From positions 186,001 to 250,000 of the forward strand of contig NZ_MVHC01000001.1 of NCBI RefSeq assembly GCF_002086455.1: 64,000 nucleotides of DNA. Reading direction: 5' to 3'. This document shows, one piece after another, positions 17,504 to 26,278 of this stretch (position 1 is the stretch's first letter; every line of letters starts with the position of its first letter). This DNA is from Mycolicibacter algericus DSM 45454. Lineage in GTDB: Bacteria; Actinomycetota; Actinomycetes; Mycobacteriales; Mycobacteriaceae. Position numbers and translations under genes: made by a program. The notes beneath the pieces were generated by a model, which saw only the letters and a list, made by a program, of their open reading frames with translations, was not told the origin of the DNA and ran no database searches.

Positions 17504-18430
17504 TCAGAACGACACCGCCGTTCCCACCGACGGCGAATCCCCCACCGGCGCGACGCCGGGCATGAAGCGCTCCACCAATGACGTGGCGATGGCGGCGACG
17601 TCGTCGCTGAGTGGATACATGTGCCGATACTGCAGCACCTGCTTGCCGATCAGCCCAAGTCGTTCACCGAACGTCGGCAGTCGGCCCGGGTCGAGCAACG
17701 GAGAGTTGAACGCCGGCGAGTCGGCGCGCTGGAACTCGAACGCCGCGCTGATCCGCGGGGCTTCACCCAGGCGGCTGGCCCGTCCACCCCAGTGCAGCAC
17801 CGCCTGGTTCCAGGCCATCAGCGTGCCGGCGGTGGCCGGCACAGCGCGGATGTCTTGCAGGTTGTGGACCAGGGTGTTGTCGGGACCGTCCCAACGCCGT
17901 TGCCGGAACCGGTCATCGAGGTGGGCGGGCAGGAAGTACATGCACCCGTTGAGCGGGGTGGCGTCGCTGAACGGCAGCCACACCGTCAGCGTGTGCGGCG
18001 AGTTGTCGGCATCCAACGTCGGCATCACCCGGTCGCGGTGTGGACCCCAGCCCGCCGCGCTCTCGTCGGGCTTGACATGCCAGACCCAGAAGTCGGGCAA
18101 CGCCCGATAACCGTCGCCGAGCACCGCCGTCAGGAAGTCCGAAAGTCCTTGGAATGCCCGCCATAACTGGTCGTAGACGAACACGAACGGCAGCGGAATG
18201 CCCAACCCGAACAGCGTCGACACCGCGTCACGGATCGGCGCGACCACCGCTTCGGGCAGCGCGCCGGGTACCCGGATGTAGCCCTCTCGTTTGAGGGTCA
18301 CCAGCAGCGGGTCGGTCGCACCGACCGCGGCGGGTACCGCCACGGCATCGCCGTCGATCGACAATTGGGGGCACAGTGCGCTCCAGAAGTCCCGCCGTTC
18401 CGCGTCGCGGGCGGTCAAAGTGACGCTCAT
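17504..18430 (-). CDS. Phytanoyl-CoA dioxygenase-like Fe(II)/2-oxoglutarate oxygenase
   Basis: This 308-residue protein has a double-stranded beta-helix pattern with the iron-binding HxD in WGPHRDRVMP, the distal His in AVLHWGGRAS, and a following Arg suited to 2-oxoglutarate binding. The middle region (PHTLTVWLPFSDATPLNGCMY) is typical of the PhyH family, which hydroxylates lipids or natural products. The ATG at 18430 overlaps the methyltransferase stop by 4 nt, so the two are made together. The substrate is unknown. The pair looks like a small tailoring module. Confidence 0.8.
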   Translation of the reverse strand: MSVTLTARDAERRDFWSALCPQLSIDGDAVAVPAAVGATDPLLVTLKREGYIRVPGALPEAVVAPIRDAVSTLFGLGIPLPFVFVYDQLWRAFQGLSDFLTAVLGDGYRALPDFWVWHVKPDESAAGWGPHRDRVMPTLDADNSPHTLTVWLPFSDATPLNGCMYFLPAHLDDRFRQRRWDGPDNTLVHNLQDIRAVPATAGTLMAWNQAVLHWGGRASRLGEAPRISAAFEFQRADSPAFNSPLLDPGRLPTFGERLGLIGKQVLQYRHMYPLSDDVAAIATSLVERFMPGVAPVGDSPSVGTAVSF

Positions 18431-19497
18431 CGCGCCATCGTAGCCTCGCCGGCCTGGGCAGGCTTGCGGTAAACCAGCCAACGCATCTCGATGGGGCAGG
18501 CGGCCGGCGCGACGTCGAACACGTCTTGGCCGCGGGTCCACTCGGTGTACCAACCGGTAGGTGGCCAGGCACCCTCGGGCAGATGCGTCTTCTCGTAGTC
18601 GTGAACCGAATCGTCGGCGACCAGCTGCAGGCCCAGCCCGGCTGCGGCACCGTGCATCTCGTCCCAGGTGAAGAACATGTTGTAGCACTGCTGGCTCAGT
18701 TCGCGGGCGGCCGCGTCGGGCAGATAGCCATCCCGGGCCAAGAACACGTTGAAAACCAGACGCCCGCCCGGGGCCAGCCGACGGGCGGCCAGCTCGAACA
18801 TGTCGCGAAGCTGCCCGGTACTTCGGAAATCCGGCGTGACCTCCGAGAGCACGATCAACTGGTAATCACTGCCCAGTTCGTCGCCGGCTGTGAAGACATC
18901 CCGTTGAATCACGCGGACCCCGAGCCCGTCGCGCTGCGCGTCCGCGCGAATGCCGTCGGCGAACAGCGGCGTCATCTCGACCGCGTCCACCGGGTGTCCG
19001 CGCCGGGCCAGCGCCAGACTGTTGCGCCCGGTGCCGGCTCCGATGTCGAGCACCCGGCAGTTCTCCGGATCGGTGGCCTCGCCGGCCAGCGCCCACACGC
19101 GGGCATCGGGCTCGGTGCCGAACAAGGGCGGCTCGCGAAGGGCGACCCAGCTCTCGTACCCCGCTTCGATCGACTGCCATTCGGCGCGGACCCAGTAGTT
19201 GAGGACGCTGCCGACCGGCACCTCATAGCTGATGATGATGTATGAGCGCGGCGAGCCCGAAAACGCCGCTTCCGCCTCTGTTTGCAGGACTTTCTGCAGG
19301 TGATCCCGTTGCTGGGTGTCGAGCGGGGTACCCAGCGCTGCGAACATCGTCTCGCACATCCGGACATACTCATCGACCATGCCCGGAACCGCCGGCAGCT
19401 TGATTCGCCCGGTGGCCTCGGACCTGCGATGCAGCCGCCGAGCCATCGCCTCCTGCAACATCGGCGAGCGACTCCACAGCTGTGGCCAACTTTCCAT
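18427..19497 (-). CDS. Class I SAM-dependent methyltransferase
   Basis: This 356-residue protein has the SAM-binding motif I VLDIGAGTGRN near residues 150-160, followed by the acidic residue in VDAVEMTP. A 140-residue N-terminal region (PQLWSRSPMLQEAMARR...) carries no motif I recognise. The C-terminus (TEWTRGQDVFDVAPAACPIEMRWLVYRKP) looks like a substrate-binding beta segment. It is coupled by a 4-nt overlap to the PhyH-like oxygenase, and the two probably modify the same compound in sequence. I recall no equivalent pair at this position in M. tuberculosis. Confidence 0.78.
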   Translation of the reverse strand: MESWPQLWSRSPMLQEAMARRLHRRSEATGRIKLPAVPGMVDEYVRMCETMFAALGTPLDTQQRDHLQKVLQTEAEAAFSGSPRSYIIISYEVPVGSVLNYWVRAEWQSIEAGYESWVALREPPLFGTEPDARVWALAGEATDPENCRVLDIGAGTGRNSLALARRGHPVDAVEMTPLFADGIRADAQRDGLGVRVIQRDVFTAGDELGSDYQLIVLSEVTPDFRSTGQLRDMFELAARRLAPGGRLVFNVFLARDGYLPDAAARELSQQCYNMFFTWDEMHGAAAGLGLQLVADDSVHDYEKTHLPEGAWPPTGWYTEWTRGQDVFDVAPAACPIEMRWLVYRKPAQAGEATMAR

Positions 19498-19533
19498 CGC
19501 ACCGTTGTACCCAATTCGTCCGCAATCTGCCAG

Positions 19534-20949
19534 CTATCGGCCGGAAACTGCGCGCAGCGGCAGGGTCAGCCGGAAACAGGCCCCACCGTCCCGCGGGACA
19601 CAGCCCAGCCGGCCGCCGTGTGCGTCGGCAAGTGCCCGCGCGATCGGCAGGCCCAGACCGGCTCCCCCGTGATCCCGTCCGCGGGCACTGTCCAGGCGCA
19701 CCAACCGGTCGAAGATCCGCTCGGCGTCCTCGCCGCGGACGCCGATCCCGGTGTCGGTGACCGTTACCTCGGCGCGCTCGCCGAGGCGCGCCACATCTAC
19801 CATGATGCTCCCGCCCGGCGGGGTGTAACGGCGGGAGTTGTCCAGCAGATTGGACAGGATCTGAGCCAGCCGGGTCGGATCGGCCCGGACGGTCAGGGTG
19901 TCCACACCGGTGCGGCCCAGGCGCAGTTGCGGCGCCAACAGCGCCGCCCGGTCCAGCTGGGTGTCGACGATGCCGACCAGATCGATGTCTTTGAGTTCCA
20001 GGGGCAGCCCGGCGTCGATGTAGCTCAAGTCGAGCATGTCGGTGACCAGCCGGGTGGCGCGGCGCGCCTCGGTGAGCAGCAGGGTGGCGCGGCGGTGCTG
20101 GCGGAGCACTTCGGGCTCGACCGTGTCCAGCCCGGCGTCCAGCCCGACGTCCTGGCCGACATTGCCGGCGATCTGCTCGGCGGCGGCCTGCATGCCGGCG
20201 ATCGGGGTGCGCAGCTCGTGGGCGGCATCGGCGAGGAATCGCCGGACTGCGGCCTCGGCGCGCCGGGCAGCTTCGGCGGCTCGCTGCGCGCGCTTCTCGG
20301 AATCCTCCAGCTCGTCGAGCATGTCGTCGAAAGCACTTGCCGCGCGGCCCAGTTCGGTTCGCGGCCGGTCGGGACGCAGCCGTCGTCCGCGGTCACCGGT
20401 GGTGATGTCACGGGCCAGATCGGTGAGCCGATCCAGTGGGGCGAGCATGGCCCGGCTCACCCCGGCCAACAGGATCGACGCGATGAACAGGATCCCCAGG
20501 CCGGCGCCGACCATCAGGCGCCGCAGCCGGCTCAGCGTCTCGGCGGCCTCGGTGGTGTCGGCGACCAGGATCACCCGCCCGCCGTCGGCCAGCGGATGCA
20601 CCAGCACCGTCGAGGTCTCGTCGGGCTCCAGCGGCGGGGGCGCCACTCGCGATCCGGTGGTGGCGTCGGGCTCGATAGCGGGGTCGCCGTAGCTGGACCC
20701 GTCCACGGCGACGACGAGTGCACTGATGATGCCGCCGTTGAGTTGATCGGCCAGTTGTTCCGGCGAAACACCCAGTGCGACGAGGGAATCCGCACGCTGC
20801 GTGGCCAACGCCAGCCGCTCCTGCAGACTGTGATTCTCCAGCGCGGTGAGCGTGGCGTTGATCACCAGCCCCATGGTCAGCATCAACACCGCCAGCAGTG
20901 CCAGCACCATCACCGTCAAACGCCGGCGCAACGACGGGGTGGCGGTCAT
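19534..20949 (-). CDS. Membrane sensor histidine kinase
   Basis: This 471-residue kinase has an N-terminal helix (LTVMVLALLAVLMLTMGLVINA), an extracytoplasmic sensor region of about 110 residues, a second helix (LMVGAGLGILFIASILLAGV) and a HAMP linker. The phosphoacceptor box is FLADAAHELRTPIAG, and the ATPase has N box DNSRRYTPPGG and G box GGAGLGLPIA. The start is ATG 20949, overlapping the response-regulator stop by 4 nt. The overall design resembles TcrY/TrcS-type kinases, but orthology cannot be settled by eye. The signal is unknown. Confidence 0.87.
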   Translation of the reverse strand: MTATPSLRRRLTVMVLALLAVLMLTMGLVINATLTALENHSLQERLALATQRADSLVALGVSPEQLADQLNGGIISALVVAVDGSSYGDPAIEPDATTGSRVAPPPLEPDETSTVLVHPLADGGRVILVADTTEAAETLSRLRRLMVGAGLGILFIASILLAGVSRAMLAPLDRLTDLARDITTGDRGRRLRPDRPRTELGRAASAFDDMLDELEDSEKRAQRAAEAARRAEAAVRRFLADAAHELRTPIAGMQAAAEQIAGNVGQDVGLDAGLDTVEPEVLRQHRRATLLLTEARRATRLVTDMLDLSYIDAGLPLELKDIDLVGIVDTQLDRAALLAPQLRLGRTGVDTLTVRADPTRLAQILSNLLDNSRRYTPPGGSIMVDVARLGERAEVTVTDTGIGVRGEDAERIFDRLVRLDSARGRDHGGAGLGLPIARALADAHGGRLGCVPRDGGACFRLTLPLRAVSGR

Positions 20950-21689
20950 GAGGCCGACAGCTGCAGCCGGTAACCGATCCCGCGCACGGTGTGCAGGATC
21001 CGCGGCCCGTGCGTCTCCAGCTTCTGTCGCAACCCGCTGATGTGGACCTGAACCAGGTTGGGATCGTAGGCCTCGTACCCCCACACCGCATTGAGGATCT
21101 GTGCGCTGCTGACGATGCGGCCGCGCTGTTCCACGAGGTAGACCAGCACCCGCAGCTCGGTCGCGGTCAACCCCAACGGGGTCCCCGAGCGGGAGGCCAC
21201 CCCGGCGTCGACATCGACCATCAGATCGCCGAACTGCACCGCTGACGGCAGCCGGCCCCGCCGGCGCAGCACCGCACCGACCCGCGACACCAGTTCGGCC
21301 AGCTCGAACGGCTTGACCACGTAGTCGTCGGCGCCGCTGTCGAGCCCGCGCAGCCGGTCGGGCAGTCCGTCACGCGCGGTGAGCAGCACCACTCCGACCT
21401 CACCCCAACGCAGGATCACCTCCATCAGGTCGAACCCGTCGCGGCCCGGCAACATCACGTCAAGCACCACCAGATCCGGCCGGAAGCCGTCCAGCACCTC
21501 TTCGAGCCCGCGGCCGTCGGGCTGGGTTTCGGTCAGATAGCCGGCGTCGGCCAGCGCCTCGCTGACCATCTCGCGGATCGTCTCGGAATCCTCCACCACC
21601 AGCACCCGCGGTGTCCCCACGCTGAAGGTCTCGGCGCCGCGCGCCGAGGGAATGCCGCCTCGCCGATCGGCGGACCGCGAATCGGCCAT
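20946..21689 (-). CDS. OmpR-family response regulator
   Basis: This 247-residue regulator has a receiver domain (acidic pair in VVEDSE, phospho-Asp in LVVLDVML, Lys in YVVKPFE). Its winged helix is signed by LTATELRVLVYLVEQRGRIVSSAQIL and VHISGLRQKLE. A 30-residue N-terminal extension precedes the receiver. The start is ATG 21689, just before those residues; the longer frame would run through a likely control region. It is cognate to the downstream kinase by operon structure. An 11-bp direct repeat 70 bp upstream suggests autoregulation. Confidence 0.9.
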   Translation of the reverse strand: MADSRSADRRGGIPSARGAETFSVGTPRVLVVEDSETIREMVSEALADAGYLTETQPDGRGLEEVLDGFRPDLVVLDVMLPGRDGFDLMEVILRWGEVGVVLLTARDGLPDRLRGLDSGADDYVVKPFELAELVSRVGAVLRRRGRLPSAVQFGDLMVDVDAGVASRSGTPLGLTATELRVLVYLVEQRGRIVSSAQILNAVWGYEAYDPNLVQVHISGLRQKLETHGPRILHTVRGIGYRLQLSAS

Positions 21690-21759
21690 GGTCCATTGAT
21701 AACACCGCAGCGCCCGGATGGGGAGCATCCCTCCGCCGGTTCTCTTGACCGGCAGCATC

Positions 21760-21781
21760 TTCAGGTTCACTTCAAGTTCAC
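21760..21781 (-). promoter_or_regulatory. Tandem 11-bp direct repeat, candidate response-regulator box
   Basis: Read on the minus strand, GTGAACTTGAA is followed directly by GTGAACCTGAA, two 11-bp repeats differing at one base. Tandem repeats at one helical turn are the normal binding mode of OmpR/PhoB dimers. The site lies about 70 bp upstream of the response-regulator ATG and 110 bp before the PPE gene, so it could control either. Confidence 0.6.
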
Positions 21782-21858
21782 CATCTAGCGTCGCCGTTAC
21801 TCGGTCAACGCTGCGTACGCGTGGCGGCCGCAGCGACCCCGGCGATTCAGGAGGCATC

Positions 21859-21888
21859 ATGACGCCTATCACTGACGGGTCTGGCTAG
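21859..21888 (+). CDS. Nine-codon leader ORF before the first PPE gene
   Basis: ATG 21859 is preceded by the strong Shine-Dalgarno CAGGAGG (21848-21854), encodes MTPITDGSG, and stops at TAG 21886-21888, two bases before the PPE ATG. The PPE start itself has no good ribosome-binding site. The PPE is therefore probably translated by re-initiation after this mini-ORF. The peptide need not have a function. Confidence 0.45.
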   Translation: MTPITDGSG

Positions 21889-21890
21889 CA

Positions 21891-23240
21891 ATGGATTTCG
21901 CAACACTTCCACCAGAGATCAACTCGGCCCGGATGTACACCGGAGCCGGCGCCGGGCCGCTACTGGCCGCCGCCACCGCCTGGAGCGCCCTGGCCGCCGA
22001 ACTGACCACCGCCGGCGTGGCCTATGACTCGATGATCGATGAGCTGTCCGGCGGCTGGGCCGGGCCCAGCGCCACCGCGATGGCCGCCGCTGCGGCGCCC
22101 TACGCGCAGTGGATGCACGCCACCGCGGCACAGGCCGAACACGCCGCGTCGCAGGCCAGAACCGCGGCCGCCGCTTACGAATCCGCGTTCGCCATGACGG
22201 TCCCGCCGCCGATGATCACCGCCAACCGGGCCCAGCTGATGACCCTGCTGGCCACCAACTATCTGGGCCAGAACACCGCCGCGATCGCAGCCACCGAAGC
22301 CCACTACGGCCAGATGTGGGCCCAGGACGCCACCGCGATGTACGGCTACGCAACGACCTCCGCGGCGGCCTCCCGGCTTACCCCCTTCACGCAGGCACCG
22401 CCCACCACCAGCCCCGCCGGCGCCCCCAGCCAGGCAGGCGCGGTCGGGCAGGCGACCGCCACCGCGGCCGGAAACCAGGCCAACACCGTGGCCGCCGCGG
22501 TCACCCAGGCCCTGCAGGGCCTCGCCGCCCCCGGCTCGACAGCGGCCGGAACGAATGCGTCGCTGCTCAGTTCCATCGGGTCGGCGGCGGCGATGGAGCC
22601 CGGTCTGGCGGCGTCGTACGCGGCGTTGGCGGCGAGCCTGTTCGGCACATTCGTCATCGACTCCGCCGGCACGTTCGGCGTCGACGCGGCCGGTTCCTTC
22701 GGCATCGACCTGATCGGCATCGGCGAGATCGAGAGCGAACTACTGCCGGAGATGGCACTGGCCAGCGCGGTGACCCCGGTCAGCGCCGAGATGGGCGAGG
22801 CCGCCACGCTCAGCGGGCTGTCGGTACCGCAGACCTGGGCCACCACCGCCCCGACAACCACGGTGATCCAGCAGGTGGGCGGCGCACTGCCCACCGCCGC
22901 CGAGGCAGCCGTCCCCGCCGCGGCGGGGGCCGCCGCGCTGCCGCTGGCCGCGATGGCCGCCGCCGGTCTGGCCGGCCGGGCCACCGCCGGCGTCGGGCGC
23001 AGCCGCGGCGGCGCCGCGACCGCAACGACGAGCACGAAAGCAACCGCCAAGCGGCCTCCGCGCGCGATCGTCAAGCAACGCGACCCGGCCGGGAAGCCGG
23101 AGTCACCGCCGGCGCGGCCGTTGAACGGGCCGATCACGCGGATCTCCGGCGAACTGCGGGAGTTGGCCGAACTGCGCGACGCCGGGATCCTCACCGAAGA
23201 CGAGTTCGCCCAAGAGAAGCGGCGCCTCCTCGGCCGGTAA
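21891..23240 (+). CDS. PPE family protein (PPE-SVP type) with C-terminal SHOCT-like domain
   Basis: This 449-residue protein begins [16 protein letters not shown], the canonical PPE start, and has the WxG turn (GGWAGPSA). Residues 1-180 form the helical PPE domain, including [22 protein letters not shown]. The GLSVPQTWA motif near residue 305 assigns it to the PPE-SVP subgroup, exported through ESX systems. Unusually, the last 33 residues ([20 protein letters not shown] and the following KRRLLG) match the short C-terminal SHOCT motif. No PE partner gene precedes it; a nine-codon leader does. A second PPE follows after 5 nt. Confidence 0.9.
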   Translation: MDFATLPPEINSARMYTGAGAGPLLAAATAWSALAAELTTAGVAYDSMIDELSGGWAGPSATAMAAAAAPYAQWMHATAAQAEHAASQARTAAAAYESAFAMTVPPPMITANRAQLMTLLATNYLGQNTAAIAATEAHYGQMWAQDATAMYGYATTSAAASRLTPFTQAPPTTSPAGAPSQAGAVGQATATAAGNQANTVAAAVTQALQGLAAPGSTAAGTNASLLSSIGSAAAMEPGLAASYAALAASLFGTFVIDSAGTFGVDAAGSFGIDLIGIGEIESELLPEMALASAVTPVSAEMGEAATLSGLSVPQTWATTAPTTTVIQQVGGALPTAAEAAVPAAAGAAALPLAAMAAAGLAGRATAGVGRSRGGAATATTSTKATAKRPPRAIVKQRDPAGKPESPPARPLNGPITRISGELRELAELRDAGILTEDEFAQEKRRLLGR

Positions 23241-23245
23241 CACCT

Positions 23246-24679
23246 ATGGATTTCGCGTTCTTGCCACCGGAGATCAACTCGGGCCGGATGTATGCCGGCG
23301 CGGGTGCCGGTCCGCTGCTGGCCGCCGCATCGTCCTGGGATGCCCTCGCCGCCGAATTGAACGCCGCGGGCCTTGCCTACGAATCGGTGCTGACCGAACT
23401 GTCGTCCGGCTGGGCCGGGCCCAGCGCCGCCGCCATGGCCTCGGCCGCCGCACCGTATGCCCACTGGATGCGTACCGCCGCAACCCAGGCCGAGGAGACT
23501 GCCATCCAGGCCAGGGCCGCCACCGCCGCGTACGAGGCCGCGTTCGCCATGACGGTGCCACCGCCGGTCATCGCCGCCAACCGCAGCCTGTTGACGACCC
23601 TGGTCGCGACCAACTTCCTGGGCCAGAACACCGCCGCGATCGCGGCCACCGAAGCGCACTACGGCGAAATGTGGGCCCAGGACGCCACCGCCATGTCCGG
23701 CTACGCCGCCGGAGCCGCGTCAGCCACCCGGCTCGATCCGTTCAGCCAACCGCCGCCCACCACCAACGCCGCCGCGGGCGCCGCCCAGGCCGCCGGAATC
23801 GGCAAAGCCGTGGGTCACGCCACCGGAATCGGTAAAACCGTGGGCCACGCCACCGGAATCGGTAAAACCGTGGGCCACGCCACCGGAATCGGCAAATCCG
23901 TGGGCCACGCCACCGGATTGGGTAAAGCCGTGGGCCAGGCCGCCGCCACCGCCGCCGAGGGCCAGGGCGAGGGCCTTCTCGCCGGGATCGCCCCGGCCCT
24001 GCCGGGTTCCACCTTGCCGACCGCCGCCGGTTCGTCGACCGGTGCGACCGCGCTGGCCGGCATCATCGGGCCCCTCACCGCCGCGGCGGCGTCCAGCACA
24101 CCCACGATCGAGCTCGTTGACGCCGGTCTCGAGGTCGTCGTCGACTCGATAGGCACGTTCGGTATCGACGCCCTCGGCTCGTTCCTGATCGATCCGCTCG
24201 GCGTCGCCGGGATAGCTGAAGAACTGTTTCGGGCCGCGATGTCCGGTGCGCTGCCGATGACGGCCAGCATGGCCTCGGCGGTCTCGATCAGCGGCCTGTC
24301 GGTGCCGCTGGCCTGGGCATCGGCGGTGCCATCGGTGATCGGGCAGGCCGGAGTCTCGCTGGCCTCGGCCGGTAGCTCCGCCGCCCCGGCCATCGCCGGC
24401 GAGACCGCGGTGCCCGCGGTGGGGATGGCCGCGGCGGGCTTGGCGGGTCGGGCCAGCGCGGGTGCCGCGGGCGGCCGGCGCACACCGACTACCGGCGCCA
24501 CCACGCTGGGGCCGCGCGAACAGCGGCCGAACGAGCTGCCGGAGCTGACACCGGAATCGGCGTTCGGCCTGCTGATGGGGGCCGACATCGAACTGCGTGA
24601 GCTGGCCGAACTGCGCAACGCCGGCGTGCTCACCGATGAGGAATACGCCGCCGAGAAGCGGGCCCTGGTCGGTCACTAG
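23246..24679 (+). CDS. PPE family protein (PPE-SVP type) with decapeptide repeats and SHOCT-like tail
   Basis: This 477-residue protein is a paralogue of its upstream neighbour: [16 protein letters not shown] start, SGWAGPSA turn, a GLSVPLAWA motif, and a tail [20 protein letters not shown] with KRALVG that again fits a SHOCT-like domain. Between the PPE domain and the SVP region (about residues 184-233) are five tandem copies of a ten-residue unit, [10 protein letters not shown]. The gene begins 5 nt after the first PPE stop, so the two are co-translated. Conserved 5' ends and tails with a diverged centre indicate tandem duplication. Confidence 0.9.
   Translation: MDFAFLPPEINSGRMYAGAGAGPLLAAASSWDALAAELNAAGLAYESVLTELSSGWAGPSAAAMASAAAPYAHWMRTAATQAEETAIQARAATAAYEAAFAMTVPPPVIAANRSLLTTLVATNFLGQNTAAIAATEAHYGEMWAQDATAMSGYAAGAASATRLDPFSQPPPTTNAAAGAAQAAGIGKAVGHATGIGKTVGHATGIGKTVGHATGIGKSVGHATGLGKAVGQAAATAAEGQGEGLLAGIAPALPGSTLPTAAGSSTGATALAGIIGPLTAAAASSTPTIELVDAGLEVVVDSIGTFGIDALGSFLIDPLGVAGIAEELFRAAMSGALPMTASMASAVSISGLSVPLAWASAVPSVIGQAGVSLASAGSSAAPAIAGETAVPAVGMAAAGLAGRASAGAAGGRRTPTTGATTLGPREQRPNELPELTPESAFGLLMGADIELRELAELRNAGVLTDEEYAAEKRALVGH
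23795..23944 (+). repeat. 30-bp in-frame tandem repeat (5 copies) within the PPE gene
   Basis: Units start at 23795, 23825, 23855, 23885 and 23915, each coding for G-[IL]-G-K-[ATS]-V-G-[HQ]-A-[TA]. The second and third copies are identical, so copy number is likely to vary between strains. Confidence 0.85.
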
Positions 24680-24698
24680 CGGAGCCGTCGGCGCGCGG

Positions 24699-25448
24699 CT
24701 ACAGCAGATAGCCCTGCTGGGGCTGCGGCGCGGCTTCCGCGATCAACTCCGGTCCGTTGTTGCGCACGCTGTTGACCAGCGTCGAGACCTCACGCAACAC
24801 CAGCCCCGGCGCCTGCGGCGAACTGTCCAGCAGCGCGGTGTCGAGCGGTGTGTCCGGATCCAGCCAAGCGTCCCAACGCTTTTCGGGCAGCAGCAGCGGC
24901 ATCCGGTCGTGAATGCCGGCGATCTCTCCGGCCGCCCCGGTGGTGATGATCGTGACGCTGAGCAGCGGGTCGCATCGAGGGCCGCCCCGCCAGACCGACC
25001 ACAGGCCGGCCGCGAACAGCATCCCGTCGTCACCGTGGATGTAGAACGGTGTCTTGCGCGCCTTCTTCCCGCCGGGGGCTTCGGCGCGCCACTCGTAGAA
25101 GCCGTCCATCGGAATCAGGCAGCGCCGGCGTTCGGCAGCCGAGCGGTAGGCGGGCGAGGTGGTGAGCTTGTCGGCGCGGGCGTTGATCAGCAGCGGGCCA
25201 CCGCCGGCCGGGGCGCCGTCAGGGCCGGCTTTGGTCCACGGCGGCACCAGTCCCCACCGCATCAGCCGGACTCGGCGGGTCGGGGCGTCGCCGGGATCGG
25301 TATGCCTGCTGACCACGGTCGCGACGGCGTCGGTCGGTGCCACGTTGTAGTTCGGGCCCGGATCGGCGTCCGCCGGAACCTCGTTGATCGCCTCGATCCG
25401 CTCGGCCAGCAGCGCCGGGTCGGTGGTTACCGCGAAGCGCCCGCACAT
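24699..25448 (-). CDS. SRAP (YedK/HMCES) family protein, abasic-site DNA crosslinking
   Basis: This 249-residue protein begins MCGRF, and removal of Met exposes the catalytic Cys2 that forms a stable thiazolidine link with abasic sites in single-stranded DNA. Further SRAP hallmarks are the NYNVAPTD segment (Asn, Pro), INARAD, CLIPMDGFYEW (Glu) and IHDRMPLLL (active-site His). It shields abasic sites during replication and corresponds to Rv3226c (252 aa). It lies 16 bp downstream of a methyltransferase gene on the same strand and is convergent with the second PPE gene. Confidence 0.93.
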   Translation of the reverse strand: MCGRFAVTTDPALLAERIEAINEVPADADPGPNYNVAPTDAVATVVSRHTDPGDAPTRRVRLMRWGLVPPWTKAGPDGAPAGGGPLLINARADKLTTSPAYRSAAERRRCLIPMDGFYEWRAEAPGGKKARKTPFYIHGDDGMLFAAGLWSVWRGGPRCDPLLSVTIITTGAAGEIAGIHDRMPLLLPEKRWDAWLDPDTPLDTALLDSSPQAPGLVLREVSTLVNSVRNNGPELIAEAAPQPQQGYLL

Positions 25449-25464
25449 GCCTCCATGGTGGCAG

Positions 25465-26190
25465 CTAGTCGAGCCGGGTGGCGGTCACGGCCCAGAACGG
25501 CATGTGCACCACGTTGTCCTCGAGCAGCGGTTGCAGGTAGGCGAACCGCTCGGCCAGCGCGCGAACGCCGTCGAGCAGATCCTCCCGGCCAAGCGCCTCC
25601 ATCACCGTGATCATCTCGGTGAAGGAGTTGGGGTCGAAGGTGCCCTGATAGGTGGTGGGCCCGATGTGGTCGATCCGCCACCCGGCCTCGGCGAGCAACG
25701 GCCCGAAACGCTCGGGCGACAGCCCGTCCAGTTGCCAGCCGTTGACGTTGTGGCGGCCGGCCTCGAACATGTACAGCCGCGCTTGTGGTTTGGTGGCCCG
25801 GTGCAGACTTCGGGCATACCGCAGCTGGGTCTCCTCGTCGTCCTGGAACACGTGGTAGAACGCGCTGTCGACGACGGTGTCGAACCGGCCGTCGAACCCG
25901 GCGAGCTCGACCGCGTCGGCCACCTGGAAGTTCACCGTCACACCGGCTTTCGCGGCGTTGCGTTGCGCCCCCGCGATCGCGGCCGGTGCCACGTCGATCC
26001 CGGTTGTGGGATAGCCCTGCGAGGCATAGTGGATCGCGTGATGGCCCGGGCCGGTGCCGGGATCGAGCACCTCACCGCGCAACGCGCCGTAGGCCACCAG
26101 CTGCTGCACCACCGGCTGCGGCCGGCCGATGTCCCAGGGCTCCGGGGGCCCGGAAGGCACAGCACCGGCGAACTCGGCGTCGCTGCTCAT
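25465..26190 (-). CDS. Class I SAM-dependent methyltransferase
   Basis: This 241-residue protein has motif I as VLDPGTGPGHHAI (near residues 40-52), GIDVAP for the ribose-binding acid, and the post-motif segment FDTVVDSAFYHVF. The DSAF-H pattern and size resemble the thiopurine/TehB-like small-molecule methyltransferases common in mycobacteria. The substrate is unknown. It is upstream of and close to the SRAP gene, and divergent from the luciferase-like oxidoreductase across 88 bp. Confidence 0.82.
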   Translation of the reverse strand: MSSDAEFAGAVPSGPPEPWDIGRPQPVVQQLVAYGALRGEVLDPGTGPGHHAIHYASQGYPTTGIDVAPAAIAGAQRNAAKAGVTVNFQVADAVELAGFDGRFDTVVDSAFYHVFQDDEETQLRYARSLHRATKPQARLYMFEAGRHNVNGWQLDGLSPERFGPLLAEAGWRIDHIGPTTYQGTFDPNSFTEMITVMEALGREDLLDGVRALAERFAYLQPLLEDNVVHMPFWAVTATRLD

Positions 26191-26278
26191 CGGCCCACTG
26201 TGCGTGACCGAAGTTAACGAAATCGGAACGCCGGGTTACCGGCGTCGATACCCGAGCGGGGAATGGCAAGATCGCGAT

